7,763 nt of DNA, from positions 1 to 7,763 of the forward strand of contig JAPPBK010000315.1 in NCBI GenBank assembly GCA_026705105.1, in the 5' to 3' direction. Source of the stretch: Chloroflexota bacterium (lineage in GTDB: Bacteria > Chloroflexota > Dehalococcoidia > Bin125). The notes under the pieces are model-generated. The model made no database searches and had not been told where the DNA came from. It saw only the letters and a program-made list of their open reading frames with translations. A program made the translations under genes and the position numbers. Of this stretch, positions 6,308 to 7,763 are shown piece by piece; the first letter of the stretch is position 1, and each line of letters opens with the position of its first letter.

Positions 6308-6562
6308 ATGCCCCCGCGAGTGCGATTGACGCCGGGCGAGACTGCGCGCCTACCCGATCTGCTGGCGCGTGTCGACGCGCTGCGGGCCGAGTTTCCGATC
6401 GGGGCCGACGCTTCAGTCCAGGCGGGCTGGATTCGCGAGCGCTACACCGACAAGCTCCCCCCGACGCTGAACCTGATCACGCTGCTGTTGTTCGAGCACG
6501 GGGTGCATCGCTCGGCGGACCAGGTGGCGCACGACCTCGCTATGCTGCGTGAGGAATCCTGA
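6308..6562 (+). CDS. Unrecognised small helical protein (84 residues)
   Basis: I do not recognise this protein. It has no signal peptide, no transmembrane segment and no Cys. It looks largely alpha-helical, with an N-terminal helix around LPDLLARVDALRAEF, a middle segment QAGWIRERYTDKLPPTLNL and a C-terminal helix VHRSADQVAHDLAMLR. The ATG at 6308 was chosen over a GTG 33 bases upstream: the upstream extension (MCRWWAGYRC) is unlike the rest and would push further into the short divergent region. AGGA at 6292-6295 is 12 bases before this ATG, further than usual, so the start is only moderately sure. It ends 22 bases before the SnoaL-like gene and is probably co-transcribed with it. Confidence 0.65.
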   Translation: MPPRVRLTPGETARLPDLLARVDALRAEFPIGADASVQAGWIRERYTDKLPPTLNLITLLLFEHGVHRSADQVAHDLAMLREES

Positions 6563-6573
6563 ACCCACTCCGG

Positions 6574-6578
6574 AAGGA
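6574..6578 (+). promoter_or_regulatory. Ribosome binding site deciding the SnoaL-like start
   Basis: AAGGA six bases before the ATG at 6585. It supports that start over the in-frame GTG at 6549, which overlaps the end of the upstream gene and adds 12 residues (MRNPEPTPEGTH) with no family match. Confidence 0.7.
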
Positions 6579-6584
6579 ACTCAC

Positions 6585-6977
6585 ATGGCACTCGACGCAG
6601 CGGACAAGATGGAGATTCTGGAGCTCGCGGCGCGCTACAACCATGCCATCGACTTCGGCGACGGCGAAGCGTGGGCCGGCACCTTTACCGAGGACGGCGT
6701 CTTCAACGGCGGCCCCCAGCCGGTGTCCGGACATGTCGCGCTGGCCCAGTTTGTCGCCGGCTTTGGCCAGCAGATGGCCGGCGCCCGCCACTGGACCAAC
6801 AACCACATCGTCGACGGCGACGGCGATTCCGCCACCCACTCCTGCTACCTGAACCTGGTCCAGACCAAGGACGGCGGCAGCAGCATCATCACCGGCATCT
6901 ACAACGACAAGCTGACCAAGGTCGACGGCCAGTGGCGCTTCACCGAGCGCAACGTCACCCCGGACGCCCGCGACTAA
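6585..6977 (+). CDS. SnoaL-like / NTF2-fold protein
   Basis: A 130-residue protein with the layout of the SnoaL-like branch of the NTF2 superfamily, a small cone-shaped alpha+beta barrel. The N-terminal helix ILELAARYNHAIDFGD is followed by WAGTFTEDGVFNGG, the usual first strand with the FTEDG turn. A GARHWTNNHIVDGDGDSA strand and a C-terminal VDGQWRFTERN strand complete the fold. Family members include polyketide cyclases, dehydratases, isomerases and many proteins of unknown role. The reaction cannot be assigned from this sequence. It follows the 84-residue protein by 22 bases, and a strong hairpin begins 23 bases after its stop, so it is the last gene of its transcript. Confidence 0.85.
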   Translation: MALDAADKMEILELAARYNHAIDFGDGEAWAGTFTEDGVFNGGPQPVSGHVALAQFVAGFGQQMAGARHWTNNHIVDGDGDSATHSCYLNLVQTKDGGSSIITGIYNDKLTKVDGQWRFTERNVTPDARD

Positions 6978-7000
6978 TCGCCGGTCCCGGCGCTGCGAAA

Positions 7001-7050
7001 CGCGCCTTCCACCGCTTCGCCCGTGAGCATGGGCGAGGGGGGAAGGCGCG
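7001..7050. terminator. Strong bidirectional terminator hairpin between convergent genes
   Basis: CGCGCCTTCC (7001-7010) and GGAAGGCGCG (7041-7050) are a perfect ten-base inverted repeat. Inside it, TCGCCC (7017-7022) pairs with GGGCGA (7031-7036) around an eight-base loop, with a small internal loop between the two stems. On the minus strand the stem is followed by TTT. On the plus strand it is followed by CTT. The hairpin lies between the convergent SnoaL-like gene (stop at 6977) and LysM gene (stop at 7088), where one hairpin can serve both transcripts. The T-run is short, so efficiency is not certain. Confidence 0.7.
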
Positions 7051-7087
7051 CTTGGTGCGTCCAGAAGCGTTCGAGAGCGATCAGACC

Positions 7088-7763
7088 TTACTCCGAGAGT
7101 GAGTCTGAGTTCGTGCCCTCATCGGCAGCCAGTGAGTCGTCGGACGCAAGCTGATCGGCTTCGTCGTCGCTGGCCAGCTGGTCTCCACTGGTGGCGGCCT
7201 CGGTGGTCGATGCCTGCTGAACCGTGTCGACGTTGGTCTCGACCGACGCCGTCGCCGTAGTCAGTTCGATTCCGGGCACTTCGCCCAGGAAGCCAACCGG
7301 GACGAGCACGACGTCGCCCACGTAGATCAAGTTGGGGTTGGTTATCCCGTTGAGCGCCATGATCGCCTGCACCGTGGTGTCGTTGGCAATTGCAATGGCT
7401 TCGAGGCTGTCTCCTGCTTCAATCGACACCGGGGCGATCGTTTGCCAGTTCGCCAGCTCGGCGGGCAACGAACCGTCTGCGGCCGCGACCGTCGTCAGTG
7501 CAGCCGATCCTGCGGCGGCGGTCTCAACAGCGCCGGCCTCGGCCGGGGCGGCCGCGACGACCTCCTCGGCGAATCCGACCGGGATCATCAGCAGCTGACC
7601 CACGTTCAAGGCCTCCGGATCGGCCAGGTTGTTCAACGTGGCGATGGCCGAGATCGTCGTGCCGTAGTTCTGCGCGATCAGCCAGAGCGTCTCACCGGAC
7701 ACCACCTCGATCGTCTCAATCTCGGTCCAGGCCGCCAGTCGCGCGGCGGGATCGAGCTGGGAG
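7088..7763 (-). CDS. LysM-repeat protein with acidic Ser/Asp-rich tail, C-terminal part
   Basis: The frame is open from the right edge (7763) to TAA at 7088-7090, giving 224 visible codons; the true start lies outside. The GTG at 7703-7705 is not the start, because the LysM domain is already under way there (ETIEVVSGETLW reads through it). Two LysM domains are visible. The first is around VVSGETLWLIAQNYGTT to LLMIPVGF (fragment residues about 19-63), the second around VSIEAGDSLEAIAIANDTTV to VVLVPVGF (about 111-157). An Ala-rich linker joins them. The tail is Thr/Ser/Asp/Glu-rich and holds two copies of DQLASDD. LysM binds N-acetylglucosamine-containing glycans, so a cell-envelope or extracytoplasmic role is likely. 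The N-terminal signal or membrane anchor would have to be upstream of the window. Confidence 0.85.
   Translation of the reverse strand, partial: SQLDPAARLAAWTEIETIEVVSGETLWLIAQNYGTTISAIATLNNLADPEALNVGQLLMIPVGFAEEVVAAAPAEAGAVETAAAGSAALTTVAAADGSLPAELANWQTIAPVSIEAGDSLEAIAIANDTTVQAIMALNGITNPNLIYVGDVVLVPVGFLGEVPGIELTTATASVETNVDTVQQASTTEAATSGDQLASDDEADQLASDDSLAADEGTNSDSLSE
7136..7183 (-). repeat. Two copies of DQLASDD in the LysM protein tail
   Basis: The seven-residue unit DQLASDD is encoded at 7163-7183 and again at 7136-7156, separated by Glu-Ala. The protein copies are identical, but four of the seven codons differ by synonymous changes (Asp, Leu, Ala, Ser). Confidence 0.8.

Overview
The window is a stretch of ordinary, gene-dense chromosome from a GC-rich bacterium. 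I see no tRNA, rRNA, CRISPR array, transposase, integrase or attachment site, and no base-composition break that would suggest a mobile island. The mix of small MaoC/hotdog proteins, a CaiB/BaiF CoA-transferase, a SnoaL-like protein, a DinB-like protein and an acidic-tailed LysM protein fits an uncultured Chloroflexota (SAR202/Dehalococcoidia-like) or an actinobacterial genome. I favour Chloroflexota only weakly, because nothing here is a reliable taxonomic marker.

Layout, left to right. (1) Positions 2-2169, plus strand: the 3' end of a metallo-beta-lactamase-fold hydrolase, a DinB/ClbS-type four-helix-bundle protein, then after a 113-base gap a tight run of three small hotdog-fold genes (a FAS1-like MaoC N-terminal-domain protein and two MaoC-like paralogues). 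(2) Positions 2194-6242, minus strand: an apparent operon, transcribed right to left, of a CaiB/BaiF family CoA-transferase, tldD and tldE (pmbA). TldD and TldE overlap by one base (TAATG) and are the two subunits of a cytoplasmic metalloprotease. (3) Positions 6308-6977, plus strand, divergent from the CoA-transferase: an unrecognised 84-residue protein followed by a SnoaL/NTF2-like protein. (4) Positions 7088-7763, minus strand: the C-terminal part of a two-LysM protein with an acidic tail, running off the right edge. Its 3' end faces the SnoaL gene across a strong 50-base hairpin that probably terminates both.

How the genes work together. The three hotdog genes probably make subunits of one complex, by analogy with heteromeric enoyl-CoA hydratases/3-hydroxyacyl dehydratases such as HadAB and ChsH1/ChsH2. 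Both MaoC-like subunits have lost the Asp and His of the hydratase signature, and the FAS1-like subunit does not supply them, so the complex either does different chemistry or is not a hydratase. This is the most interesting point in the window. TldD keeps its HExxxH motif and the third-ligand Cys, so the TldD/TldE protease should be active. No RiPP precursor or RiPP maturation enzyme is visible nearby. I found no complete, clearly new multi-gene system here.
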